Shown here: positions 1-5,857 of the stretch, piece by piece | How the letters are laid out: every line of letters begins with the position of its first letter | Numbering within the stretch: the stretch's first letter is position 1 | Origin: Chloroflexaceae bacterium | GTDB lineage: Bacteria > Chloroflexota > Chloroflexia > Chloroflexales > Chloroflexaceae | Direction: 5' to 3' | NCBI GenBank assembly: GCA_026417815.1 | Contig: JAOACN010000605.1 | Coordinates: 1-5,951 of the forward strand | Length of the DNA: 5,951 bases | Translations under genes and position numbers: made by a program | Notes under the pieces: model-generated | The model's input: the letters and a program-made list of their open reading frames with translations, nothing else | Databases searched by the model: none | What the model was told of the DNA's origin: nothing

Positions 1-150
1 GGGCAGGCCGCTCTGCGCCGCCGCCTGCCGTGGGGGGAGTAAGACGGCCAGTAGCGGCAGGAGGGTCATAACGGCCAGTACGGCGGCGAGCGCCTCGGAG
101 GCGTTCCGGCGGCGATGGTGGGGGGCGAGGATGCGGATCAACCACGGCAT
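1..150 (-). CDS. N-terminal part of a secreted or membrane-anchored protein (partial, runs off left edge)
   Basis: Reading leftward from an ATG at 150-148, 50 codons stay open to the window edge, so only the N-terminus is visible. The product starts MPWLIRILAP, has a basic stretch (HHRRR, residues 11-15), then an uncharged hydrophobic core at about residues 21-38 rich in Leu, Ala and Val, and then RQAAAQSG (41-48). That is the shape of a Sec signal peptide with a likely cleavage after A45. A perfect GGAGG ribosome site lies 9 bases upstream of the ATG, which supports both the strand and the start. The mature domain is outside the window, so no function can be assigned. The gene is divergent from the aco operon. 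An uncleaved membrane anchor is the main alternative. Confidence 0.72.
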   Translation of the reverse strand, partial: MPWLIRILAPHHRRRNASEALAAVLAVMTLLPLLAVLLPPRQAAAQSGLP

Positions 151-159
151 AGACGCGAA

Positions 160-164
160 CCTCC
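160..164 (-). promoter_or_regulatory. Ribosome binding site of the leftward secreted-protein gene
   Basis: CCTCC on the + strand reads GGAGG on the - strand, with 9 bases to the ATG at 150. It decides the start codon of the partial leftward gene and argues against + strand reading frames across the same bases. Confidence 0.7.
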
Positions 165-400
165 GGCACTGGGTTGCTACCTGCGATTGCAGACCCCGGA
201 TTGAGCTCGGGCGTCTGGATGCGGTCAGCGTGGCGCTACTGCCCGAACGGGTCGCAGCGATCCAGCAGGGCGTCGGGCGAGTACTCCCCGCCTCAGACGC
301 CGCGAGCAACACGGTTCGCTTATGTACCGTACACGGGGGCCTGGCGATACGCAGTGAGCCAGATGCTTGATGTGCAGCTTTGCCCCCCGATGTGAAAATA

Positions 401-421
401 GCCGATGGCCGATAGCTGATG
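401..421 (+). repeat. Three tandem imperfect heptads (GCCGATG, GCCGATA, GCTGATG)
   Basis: Three 7-base units follow one another without spacers, and units two and three each differ from the first at one position. The array lies in non-coding DNA between the divergent genes. It may be simple slippage DNA or part of a dispersed repeat. No function is evident. Confidence 0.55.
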
Positions 422-473
422 GTCCGCTGCCGGTGGTTCCATCGCGGCAGCGTGCGCGCAGCGAATGGGGGTC

Positions 474-522
474 AAAAAAAACCGGGAGGATGCAGGAGAG
501 CCTGGCTCTCCTGCATCCTCCC
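474..522 (-). terminator. Intrinsic-terminator-like 19-bp perfect inverted repeat with a U8 tract on the - strand
   Basis: Bases 484-502 are the exact reverse complement of 504-522, with a single central T503. The transcript could form a hairpin of about 18 bp with a 3-base loop. On the - strand the stem is followed after two bases by eight T residues (A474-A481 on the + strand), which is the classic arrangement of a Rho-independent terminator. On the + strand the stem is followed only by CTTTCC, a poor U-tract. No leftward gene is recognisable immediately upstream (above 522), so either a small RNA is terminated here or the element insulates the leftward secreted-protein gene from upstream transcription. 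Confidence 0.6.
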
Positions 523-581
523 TTTCCTCCGAGTCGGAGTGTGGGCAGTGCAGGGTTCTTATATCATTTCGGATTGTGGAT

Positions 582-608
582 TTGAGATTGCCATATACGG
601 CATCTCAA
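582..608. repeat. Imperfect inverted repeat (TTGAGAT ... ATCTCAA)
   Basis: Seven-base arms at 582-588 and 602-608 are perfectly complementary. GCC at 590-592 and GGC at 599-601 extend the stem inward past a bulged T589, leaving an ATATAC loop. It lies in the non-coding divergent region. It could be an operator or part of a small RNA. There is no supporting context. Confidence 0.4.
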
Positions 609-683
609 TGCGACCTGGCGATGATGCGGAATGCACGCTCTTCAACTTCGCCCGGCGGCTGATGACGATGAACAATAAAATCC

Positions 684-804
684 GGTATAGCCCGCGCAGG
701 CGGGCTTCGCATCGGTAGCCTGCGGCTTCCGCTCGGAGGAGGTTCGGAGGGGGCCGCAGGCCCCCGCAACCCCCGCTAGCGGCAACGCTATAGCCCGGCG
801 GGCT
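684..804. repeat. Hairpin-dense GC-rich element, probably a dispersed intergenic repeat
   Basis: The element begins and ends with similar hairpins. The first is AGCCCGC/GCGGGCT at 689-706 and the last is AGCCC/GGGCT at 792-804, each preceded by TAT (TATAGCCCG). Between them lie GCCTGCGGC at 718-726, which is complementary to GCCGCAGGC at 753-761; GGGGGCC/GGCCCCC at 749-765; and the palindrome CCGCTAGCGG at 773-782. Several of these stems compete for the same bases. Such nested, GC-rich, non-coding structure resembles REP/BIME-like elements. From memory, similar strings recur between genes in Chloroflexia genomes, but I cannot verify that here. A leftward frame through it is low complexity and looks spurious. 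Confidence 0.5.
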
Positions 805-857
805 GGTGGGCCGCGGCACTGCAGAACTTTTCGTCGCACCCTCCAGAACGATTACCC

Positions 858-887
858 TTGACACGTCCAAATAAGAATCGGTATACT
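858..887 (+). promoter_or_regulatory. Sigma70-type promoter of the aco operon
   Basis: TTGACA at 858-863 is a perfect -35 box. TATACT at 882-887 matches the -10 consensus at five of six bases, and the spacer is 18 bases. Transcription would start near 894 and read into acoA, leaving a leader of about 165 bases. It is the only strong promoter I see on the + strand upstream of the operon. Aco operons in Pseudomonas and Bacillus are often sigma54-dependent, but I found no GG-N10-GC sigma54 promoter here. Confidence 0.7.
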
Positions 888-894
888 ATAGGTA

Positions 895-1060
895 TCAAGT
901 ACATTCCCGAACAGCATATAACCAGGCGCCCCTCGTCAGATTCACCTCCTCTCGCCCCTTCGTCGGGGTTGCTGTCTCAATTCCATGTTGATGCTCTCTC
1001 CAGGCTCGTTGGCGAGCTATGGATATCGGCTGTCGTTCACTGGCGAACGGAGAAAACGCA
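895..1060 (+). promoter_or_regulatory. Structured leader (5' UTR) of the aco operon
   Basis: About 165 bases separate the predicted transcription start from the acoA ATG. The leader holds an 11-12 base imperfect direct repeat, CGCCCC(T)TCGTC, at 927-937 and 953-964. Either copy can supply CCCC to pair with GGGG at 965-968. A short hairpin, GCTCG/CGAGC, lies at 1004-1017. I recognise no known riboswitch core and see no terminator with a U-tract. The length leaves room for regulation by an RNA or protein, but that is only inferred. Confidence 0.35.
1048..1052 (+). promoter_or_regulatory. Ribosome binding site that fixes the acoA start at 1061
   Basis: CGGAG lies 8 bases before the ATG at 1061. 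The upstream in-frame ATG at 1019 has no ribosome site, follows a small hairpin, and would add 14 residues that do not resemble the family's N-terminus. The 1061 start is therefore preferred. Confidence 0.65.
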
Positions 1061-2077
1061 ATGGAAATCAGTCGGGACAAGCTCTTCTGGGCGTATGAGC
1101 GCATGCGGCTCATTCGTGAGTTCGAGGATCGGCTCCACACCGATTTTGCTGCCGGTAAGATCCCCGGCTTCGTTCACCTCTACGCTGGCGAAGAGGCGGT
1201 CGCAGTTGGCCTCTGCGCGCATCTGCGCGATGATGATTTTATCACCAGCACCCACCGCGGCCATGGTCACTGTATTGCCAAAGGCGTCGATCTGCGCGAG
1301 ATGATGGCCGAGATCTCCGGCAAGGCGACCGGCGCCTGCAAAGGCAAGGGCGGCTCGATGCACATCGCCGATGTTGACAAGGGTATGCTCGGCGCGAACG
1401 GGATCGTCGGCGGCGGCCCGCCGCTGGCGTGCGGCGCCGGCCTGACCGCCAGGCTCAAAGGCACCGATCAGGTGACGGTCTGCTTCTTCGGTGATGGCGC
1501 CTCGAATCAAGGCACGACCTTCGAGGGCCTCAATCTGGCCGGCATCTGGAAGCTACCGGTGGTCTTTGTGTGCGAAAATAACGGTTACGCCGAGACCACT
1601 TCGCCCCGCTATTCGGTCTCTGGCCAGGACATCGCCGCCCGCGCGCGTGGTTTTGGCATGCCGAGCATTGCCATCGACGGCCTCGATTTCTTTGCCGTCT
1701 ACGAAGCGGCCGGCGAGGCGATTGCTCGCGCGCGTCGCGGCGAAGGGCCGACCTTCATCGAGGCGCAGACGTATCGCTACTATGGCCACTTTGAGGGGGA
1801 CTCGATCCGCTATCGCACTCGCGAAGAGGAAGAGCATTATCGCTTGCTCGATTGTCTCTACCGCTTCCGCCAGACCGCTATTTCCCAGGGTTTGCTAACC
1901 GAGGCTGAGCTTGATGAGATTGACGCCCGGGCTCGCGCTGCGATCGAAGATGCGGTGCGGTTCGCCGCCGAAAGCCCGATGCCCGATCCGGCTGAGCTGC
2001 TCACCGATGTCTATGTCGAGTATCCGATGGCGGCGCTCTGGCCATTCCAGGAGGCGGCAGTTCCGGTGCATCGCTAG
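1061..2077 (+). CDS. acoA: TPP-dependent acetoin dehydrogenase E1 component, alpha subunit
   Basis: The 338-residue product is the alpha subunit of a heterotetrameric, thiamine-diphosphate-dependent E1 that decarboxylates or cleaves its substrate and passes the acyl group to a lipoyl carrier in the cytoplasm. The TPP/Mg2+ motif is intact, running from GDG at 144-146 to NN at 173-174 with the expected spacing. THRGHGH (64-70) and the glycine-rich KGKGGSMH (94-101) are the conserved active-site and cofactor segments of the family. YRYYGHFEGD (238-247) sits where PDH E1 alpha has its phosphorylation loop, and the GHFEGD form is typical of acetoin dehydrogenases. Length fits the family. The beta subunit follows 60 bases downstream. 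A branched-chain or pyruvate dehydrogenase E1 alpha is the alternative, but the AcoX partner and the beta subunit's C-terminal motif favour acetoin. Substrate remains inferred. Confidence 0.88.
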   Translation: MEISRDKLFWAYERMRLIREFEDRLHTDFAAGKIPGFVHLYAGEEAVAVGLCAHLRDDDFITSTHRGHGHCIAKGVDLREMMAEISGKATGACKGKGGSMHIADVDKGMLGANGIVGGGPPLACGAGLTARLKGTDQVTVCFFGDGASNQGTTFEGLNLAGIWKLPVVFVCENNGYAETTSPRYSVSGQDIAARARGFGMPSIAIDGLDFFAVYEAAGEAIARARRGEGPTFIEAQTYRYYGHFEGDSIRYRTREEEEHYRLLDCLYRFRQTAISQGLLTEAELDEIDARARAAIEDAVRFAAESPMPDPAELLTDVYVEYPMAALWPFQEAAVPVHR

Positions 2078-2095
2078 GGTTTGATCCAGGATTTC

Positions 2096-2114
2096 CAGCG
2101 GAGATTCTCCGCTG
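2096..2114 (+). other. Intercistronic hairpin between acoA and acoB
   Basis: CAGCGGAG (2096-2103) is the exact reverse complement of CTCCGCTG (2107-2114), separated by ATT. The 8-bp stem lies 19 bases after the acoA stop and ends 12 bases before the acoB ribosome site. No U-tract follows, so it is not a standard terminator. It may affect mRNA processing or the balance of E1 alpha and beta. Confidence 0.5.
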
Positions 2115-2137
2115 CTACTCAACGATGAGGTGACACC

Positions 2138-3172
2138 ATGGCGGCAATGGTTGAAGAGGCGGTACGCACACTGAGCTATCGCGAGGCGATTAACGAGGCG
2201 TTGCGCCTTGAGATGCGGCGCGACCCAACCGTGATCCTGATGGGTGAGGATGTGACCGGCGCGTCACACAGTGAAGATGAGAGCCATCTGGATGCGTGGG
2301 GCGGCGTGCTGGGTGTGACCAAGGGGTTGGTGCATGAATTTGGCCGCCAGCGCGTGCGCGATACGCCGATCACCGAGTCGGGTTTTGTCGGCGCCGGTGT
2401 CGGCGCGGCGGCAACCGGCCTGCGTCCGGTGGTCGAGTTGATGTTCATCGGTTTTATGGGCGTCTGCCTCGATCAGATCGTCAATCAGGCCGCCAAGATG
2501 CGCTATATGTTTGGCGGCAAGGCCCGCATTCCGCTGGTGATCCGCACCATGATCGGGGCCGGTTTTCGCGCCGCCGCCCAGCACTCTGATTCGATCTACT
2601 CGACCTTCGTTCATTTCCCCGGTCTCAAGGTAGTGGCGCCAGCGACGCCCGCCGACGCCAAAGGCTTGCTGGCGGCGGCCATCCGCGACGACGATCCGGT
2701 GATCTTCTGTGAGCATAAGCTGCTCTACGATATGAAGGGGCCGGTGCCCGAAGGCGAGTATGTGATTCCGCTCGGCCAGGCCGAAATCAAGCGTGAGGGC
2801 GGCGATGTGACGATCGTGGCGATTTCGCGCATGGTGTTGCACGCGCTCGAAGCCGCTGAACGGCTGGCTCAGCAAGGGATCAGCGCCGAGGTGGTTGATC
2901 TGCGCACGCTCTCGCCGCTTGACGAGACGACCGTGCTCGAGTCGATCCGCAAGACTGGCCGGCTGGTGGTGGTTGATGAGGATAACCCGCGCTGTAGTGT
3001 GGCTGGCGATATCGTCACGCTGGCGGCGACGCAGGCCCTCGAATTCCTCAATGCTCCTGTCAAGCTGGTGACGCCGCCCCATACCCCGGTACCGTTTAGC
3101 CCGACGCTCGAAGACGCCTACGTGCCCTCGCCGGAACGCATAGTCGCGGCCGCACGGGCGACGCTTGGCTAA
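2138..3172 (+). CDS. acoB: TPP-dependent acetoin dehydrogenase E1 component, beta subunit
   Basis: The 344-residue product has the two-domain E1 beta architecture: an N-terminal pyrimidine-binding transketolase domain (about 10-190) and a C-terminal domain (about 205-335). Glu80 in DTPITESGFVG is the residue expected to activate the TPP aminopyrimidine. MGEDV (35-39), QHS at 148-150 and VDLRTLSPLD (253-262) are family signatures. PHTPVPFSP (314-322) near the C-terminus is the form usual in acetoin dehydrogenases, whereas pyruvate dehydrogenase beta chains usually differ there. The start is set by GAGGTGA at 2127-2133. It would assemble with the preceding alpha subunit as alpha2beta2 and dock on the lipoyl/E3-binding protein encoded 29 bases downstream. 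The gene is full length with no missing catalytic residue seen. Confidence 0.88.
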   Translation: MAAMVEEAVRTLSYREAINEALRLEMRRDPTVILMGEDVTGASHSEDESHLDAWGGVLGVTKGLVHEFGRQRVRDTPITESGFVGAGVGAAATGLRPVVELMFIGFMGVCLDQIVNQAAKMRYMFGGKARIPLVIRTMIGAGFRAAAQHSDSIYSTFVHFPGLKVVAPATPADAKGLLAAAIRDDDPVIFCEHKLLYDMKGPVPEGEYVIPLGQAEIKREGGDVTIVAISRMVLHALEAAERLAQQGISAEVVDLRTLSPLDETTVLESIRKTGRLVVVDEDNPRCSVAGDIVTLAATQALEFLNAPVKLVTPPHTPVPFSPTLEDAYVPSPERIVAAARATLG

Positions 3173-3201
3173 CTCGGTGGGCTGTTGTTGCAGGAGTTGC
3201 C

Positions 3202-4599
3202 ATGCCTACCGAGGTGGTTATGCCCAAGTGGGGCTTGAGTATGCAAGAGGGCAAGATCAACCTCTGGCTCAAGCGCGAGGGCGAAGCGGTACAGAAGGGC
3301 GAACCGATTGCCGAGGTCGAGACCGAGAAGATTACGAATGTGGTGGAAGCGCCGGCCAGCGGCACGCTGGCCCGGCTCTGCTACCCTGAAGGTAGTGTGG
3401 TGGCGGTGACGAAGGTGATTGCCTACATCACCGCCCCCGGCGAGAGTCTGGCCGATGTAACCACGAACGGCGCGACCGAGACGGTGACAGCCACTCCCGC
3501 GCTGGCGGCAGTGGCGGTTCCGAAGCCGGCTTCACCGCCGCCGGCAGCGCCTGCTGGCGGCGTGCGGGCTATGCCAGCGGCGCGCAAGCTGGCCCAGGAG
3601 CATGGGATTGATCTGAACGCGCTCACCGGCAGTGGTCCCGGCGGCGCGATTGTCAAAGAGGATGTGGAGCGCGCCATTGCTGCCCGCGCCGCGCTGGCGC
3701 AGCCGTTGCAGCGAGTGCAGTTCTACAGCGCCGGTTACCGGCTCGATGGCTTGCTCTACACGCCGCGTGGCTTGCCGGCGGGGGAACGGCGGCCCGGCGT
3801 GGTCTTGCTGGTCGGGTACACCTACCTCAAGACGATGGTGATGCCCGATATTGCCAAGGTCTTAAACGCCGCCGGCTATATAGCGCTGGTCTTCGACTAT
3901 CGCGGGTTTGGCGAGAGCGAAGGGCCGCGCGGTCGTCTGTTGCCGCTCGAACAGGTAGCCGATGCGCGGGCTGCCCTCACTTTCCTTAGCGAGCAGCCCA
4001 CGGTCGATCCCGATCGATTGGCCGTGGTTGGGATTAGCCTCGGCGGTGCCCACGCCATCACCACTGCCGCGATCGATGAGCGGGTCAAAGCGGTGGTGGC
4101 GCTCGAACCACCGGGCAACGGCGCGCGCTGGTTGCGCAGTCTGCGCCGCCATTGGGAATGGACGCAGTTCCTTGCCCGTTTGGATGAAGACCGCCGCCAA
4201 CGGGTGCGCACCGGTATCTCGACCACGGTCGATCCGTTAGAAATTGTGCTACCCGATCCCGAATCGCAAGCGTTTCTCGATCAGGTATGCGCCGAATTCC
4301 CGCAGATGAAGGTCATGGTGCCGCTAGAGAGCGCCGAGGCGCTGATCGAGTATGCGCCCGAAGAGGTGGCTGATCAGATCACGCCGCGCCCGCTGTTGAT
4401 CATCCACGGCGACCACGATCAGTTGGTGCCGTTGGCGGAGGCACAGGCGATTGCGGCCTGCGCCGGTGACTCGTGCCGGCTGGAGGTAGTGCCCGGGATG
4501 ACCCATTTCAATTGGGTGCTGCCGGGTAGCCCCGGTTTTACCCGCGTGACCGATAGCATCGTCGCGTTTTTGCGCGCAGCGTTGCCGGTATCAGCGTGA
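3202..4599 (+). CDS. acoC: E2-like lipoyl protein: lipoyl domain, subunit-binding domain, alpha/beta hydrolase domain
   Basis: The 465-residue product has three parts. Residues 1-78 are a biotinyl/lipoyl domain with the lipoylation lysine K43 in VETEKITN. An Ala/Pro-rich linker (about 90-118) leads to a peripheral-subunit-binding domain (about 121-160; VRAMPAARKLAQEHGIDL and GSGPGG). Residues about 172-462 form an alpha/beta hydrolase with nucleophile elbow GISLGG (S279), DYRGFGES (232-239), likely acid D406 in HGDHDQLVP, and H435 in PGMTHFNW. The usual E2 acyltransferase domain with its HxxxDG motif is absent. Known AcoC proteins of Cupriavidus and Pseudomonas also join a lipoyl domain to a hydrolase fold, but as I recall they are about 370 residues and lack the subunit-binding domain. 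AGGAG at 3192-3196 sets the start. It probably carries acyl groups from E1. Whether the hydrolase domain transfers the acyl group to CoA or hydrolyses it is unknown. The symbol is by analogy. Confidence 0.8.
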   Translation: MPTEVVMPKWGLSMQEGKINLWLKREGEAVQKGEPIAEVETEKITNVVEAPASGTLARLCYPEGSVVAVTKVIAYITAPGESLADVTTNGATETVTATPALAAVAVPKPASPPPAAPAGGVRAMPAARKLAQEHGIDLNALTGSGPGGAIVKEDVERAIAARAALAQPLQRVQFYSAGYRLDGLLYTPRGLPAGERRPGVVLLVGYTYLKTMVMPDIAKVLNAAGYIALVFDYRGFGESEGPRGRLLPLEQVADARAALTFLSEQPTVDPDRLAVVGISLGGAHAITTAAIDERVKAVVALEPPGNGARWLRSLRRHWEWTQFLARLDEDRRQRVRTGISTTVDPLEIVLPDPESQAFLDQVCAEFPQMKVMVPLESAEALIEYAPEEVADQITPRPLLIIHGDHDQLVPLAEAQAIAACAGDSCRLEVVPGMTHFNWVLPGSPGFTRVTDSIVAFLRAALPVSA

Positions 4600-4737
4600 T
4601 GGATGATATGACGTGGGTTGGATGGCCAGTAGCGCCGCACGGCTGTGCGGCGCTAATAATCGCACGGCCGTGCGGTTCCACATCACGGAATGTCATTATT
4701 GTGGAGCGCAGGGCGATTGTGCCCCGCGGCGTATTGT
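4600..4737 (+). promoter_or_regulatory. Structured acoC-acoX gap with three successive hairpins
   Basis: Hairpin 1 is an 11-bp perfect stem at 4630-4640 and 4645-4655 with loop GGCT. Hairpin 2 pairs 4658-4665 with 4670-4677 (8 bp including one G-U) around GGCC. Hairpin 3 pairs 4707-4714 with 4721-4728 with one A-C mismatch and ends 9 bases before the acoX ATG. The first two share the core CGCACGGC(T/C)GTGCGG, so their arms can also cross-pair in alternative structures. No U-tract follows any stem, so full termination is unlikely. Partial termination, mRNA stabilisation or translational control of acoX is possible. It may also be a small mobile repeat. Confidence 0.5.
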
Positions 4738-5754
4738 ATGATCACAGCCGGCATTATCGCCAATCCAGCCTCAGGTAAAGACATCCGGCGGCTGGTGGCC
4801 CACGGGTCGGTCTTCGATAACGAAGAGAAGGTCAGTATCGTCAAACGGGTGTTGCTGGGGTTAGAGGCGGTCGGCGTGCAGCGCGTCTGGATCATGCCCG
4901 ACCGCTTCGGCATCGGTCTCAAGGCGCTCGACAACCTGCCCTTGCAGATCGAAGCGACGTTGCTCGATATGCTGGCGTGGTTCAACCCCGACGACTCACG
5001 GCGGGCGGCGCAGCTTTTGGCCGAGCGTGGCGTTGGTTGCATCGTGACGCTCGGAGGCGACGGCACCAACCGGCTGGTGGCCAAGGGGTGCGGCGAGGTG
5101 CCGTTGATGCCGATCTCGACCGGCACCAACAACGTCTTTCCGATGATGATTGAAGCGACCACCGCCGGCCTCGCTGCCGGGCTGGTGGCGCGCGGGCGTG
5201 CCGAAGCAGCGGTGATGCGCGCGCCGCGGATTGATGTCTATCGCCAGCGCGCCTATCAGGACGAGTATGACCTGCCCGCTGGCGCGCCGCCTGACGACAT
5301 TGCCCTGGTCGATGTGGCCGTCTACGACGATCGGTTTGTCGCTGCGCGTGCGATATGGGATAGCGCGCGCATCAGCGATCTGTTGCTCACCCGCGCCGAG
5401 CCGGGCAACATCGGGTTGTCGTCGATCGGGGCCAATTTGCTGGCTGGCAACTATCCGCCGGGCCACGGGCTTTACCTGCATCTAGCCGCAACCGGCCAAC
5501 CGGTGCGTGCGCCGGTCGCGCCGGGGCTGATGCAGACGGTGCATGTCGCTGCCCATCGGGTGTTGGCGCCCGGCGACGTGGTGCAGGTGTGCCGCGATCG
5601 GCCGGCAGTGCTGGCACTTGATGGCGAACGCGAATTGGAATTGCGTGCCGGCGATTGTGCGTTGTTGCGCCTGAACTCCCACGGCCCGCGGGTGATTGAT
5701 CCGCGGCGGGCGATTGCGGTGGCGGCGGGGGACGGATTTTTCACAGCGGGGTAG
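4738..5754 (+). CDS. acoX: AcoX-like protein (ATP-NAD kinase / diacylglycerol-kinase fold)
   Basis: The 338-residue product begins MITAGIIANPASGKD, which is the expected AcoX N-terminus with the NPASGKD loop at 9-15. GGDGTNR (106-112) is the nucleotide-binding motif shared by NAD kinases and diacylglycerol kinases. STGTNN (127-132) and LALDGERE (292-299) are further conserved blocks. AcoX genes accompany acetoin dehydrogenase operons, but the reaction is not established; by fold it may bind or phosphorylate a nucleotide or small substrate in the cytoplasm. The ATG at 4738 was preferred over the in-frame ATG at 4690, because the extra 16 residues (Trp- and Cys-containing) do not look like the family. 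Neither start has a good ribosome site. In Cupriavidus acoX precedes acoABC; here it follows them, after a 138-base structured gap. All key motifs are intact. Confidence 0.85.
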   Translation: MITAGIIANPASGKDIRRLVAHGSVFDNEEKVSIVKRVLLGLEAVGVQRVWIMPDRFGIGLKALDNLPLQIEATLLDMLAWFNPDDSRRAAQLLAERGVGCIVTLGGDGTNRLVAKGCGEVPLMPISTGTNNVFPMMIEATTAGLAAGLVARGRAEAAVMRAPRIDVYRQRAYQDEYDLPAGAPPDDIALVDVAVYDDRFVAARAIWDSARISDLLLTRAEPGNIGLSSIGANLLAGNYPPGHGLYLHLAATGQPVRAPVAPGLMQTVHVAAHRVLAPGDVVQVCRDRPAVLALDGERELELRAGDCALLRLNSHGPRVIDPRRAIAVAAGDGFFTAG

Positions 5755-5857
5755 GTTTGACCCCCCCGACTGCTCAGGACCCTGCGCCATGTGGCTCGCG
5801 GCGCTCGTGCCGCCATCGTTGCGGATCAACCTTTTCGAGAAACGCCATACAATCGTG
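5755..5857. other. Convergent intergenic region
   Basis: This gap separates the acoX stop from the stop of the leftward gene at the right edge. It has a run of seven C (5761-5767) and a weak hairpin GCGGC/GCCGC at 5798-5813 with a 6-base loop. No U-tract follows on either strand, so I do not call a terminator, although convergent genes would be expected to have one here. Confidence 0.45.

Larger units (their letters stand above)
151..857. other. Non-coding divergent region of about 700 bases with several structured elements
   Basis: No open frame here has both a convincing ribosome site and a recognisable protein. The longer frames are antisense to the secreted-protein start or are made of the low-complexity repeat near 684-804. 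The stretch does hold a 21-base heptad repeat (401-421), a 39-base perfect inverted repeat (484-522), an imperfect hairpin (582-608) and a hairpin-dense element (684-804), all listed separately. A promoter for the leftward gene must lie in its left part, but I could not find a clear -35/-10 pair there. Confidence 0.6.

Noticed and set aside
323..333. An 11-base palindrome TGTAC-C-GTACA
   Set aside because: Short palindromes of this size occur by chance, and no promoter for the leftward gene could be placed around it.
131..395. Two overlapping + strand open frames of 73-79 codons
   Set aside because: They overlap the start and ribosome site of the leftward secreted-protein gene, have no ribosome site of their own and resemble no protein I recognise.
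559..870. A 103-codon leftward frame
   Set aside because: Its middle is a translation of the hairpin-dense repeat (684-804), it has no ribosome site, and its start overlaps the -35 box of the aco promoter.
1019..1060. An upstream ATG extending acoA by 14 codons
   Set aside because: There is no ribosome site before it, the family N-terminus fits 1061, and CGGAG at 1048-1052 serves the later ATG.
151..1060. A sigma54 promoter for an AcoR-type activator
   Set aside because: Searched because many aco operons use one. No TGGCAC-N5-TTGCA-like pair was found, whereas a good sigma70 promoter is present.
2264..3082. A 272-codon leftward frame opposite acoB
   Set aside because: It is a shadow of a high-GC gene with intact TPP-enzyme motifs. 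The antisense product is His/Arg-rich and unlike any known family.
4596..4778. A 60-codon frame starting at a GTG overlapping the acoC stop
   Set aside because: It runs through the three hairpins and into the acoX N-terminus in another frame, so it is most likely chance.
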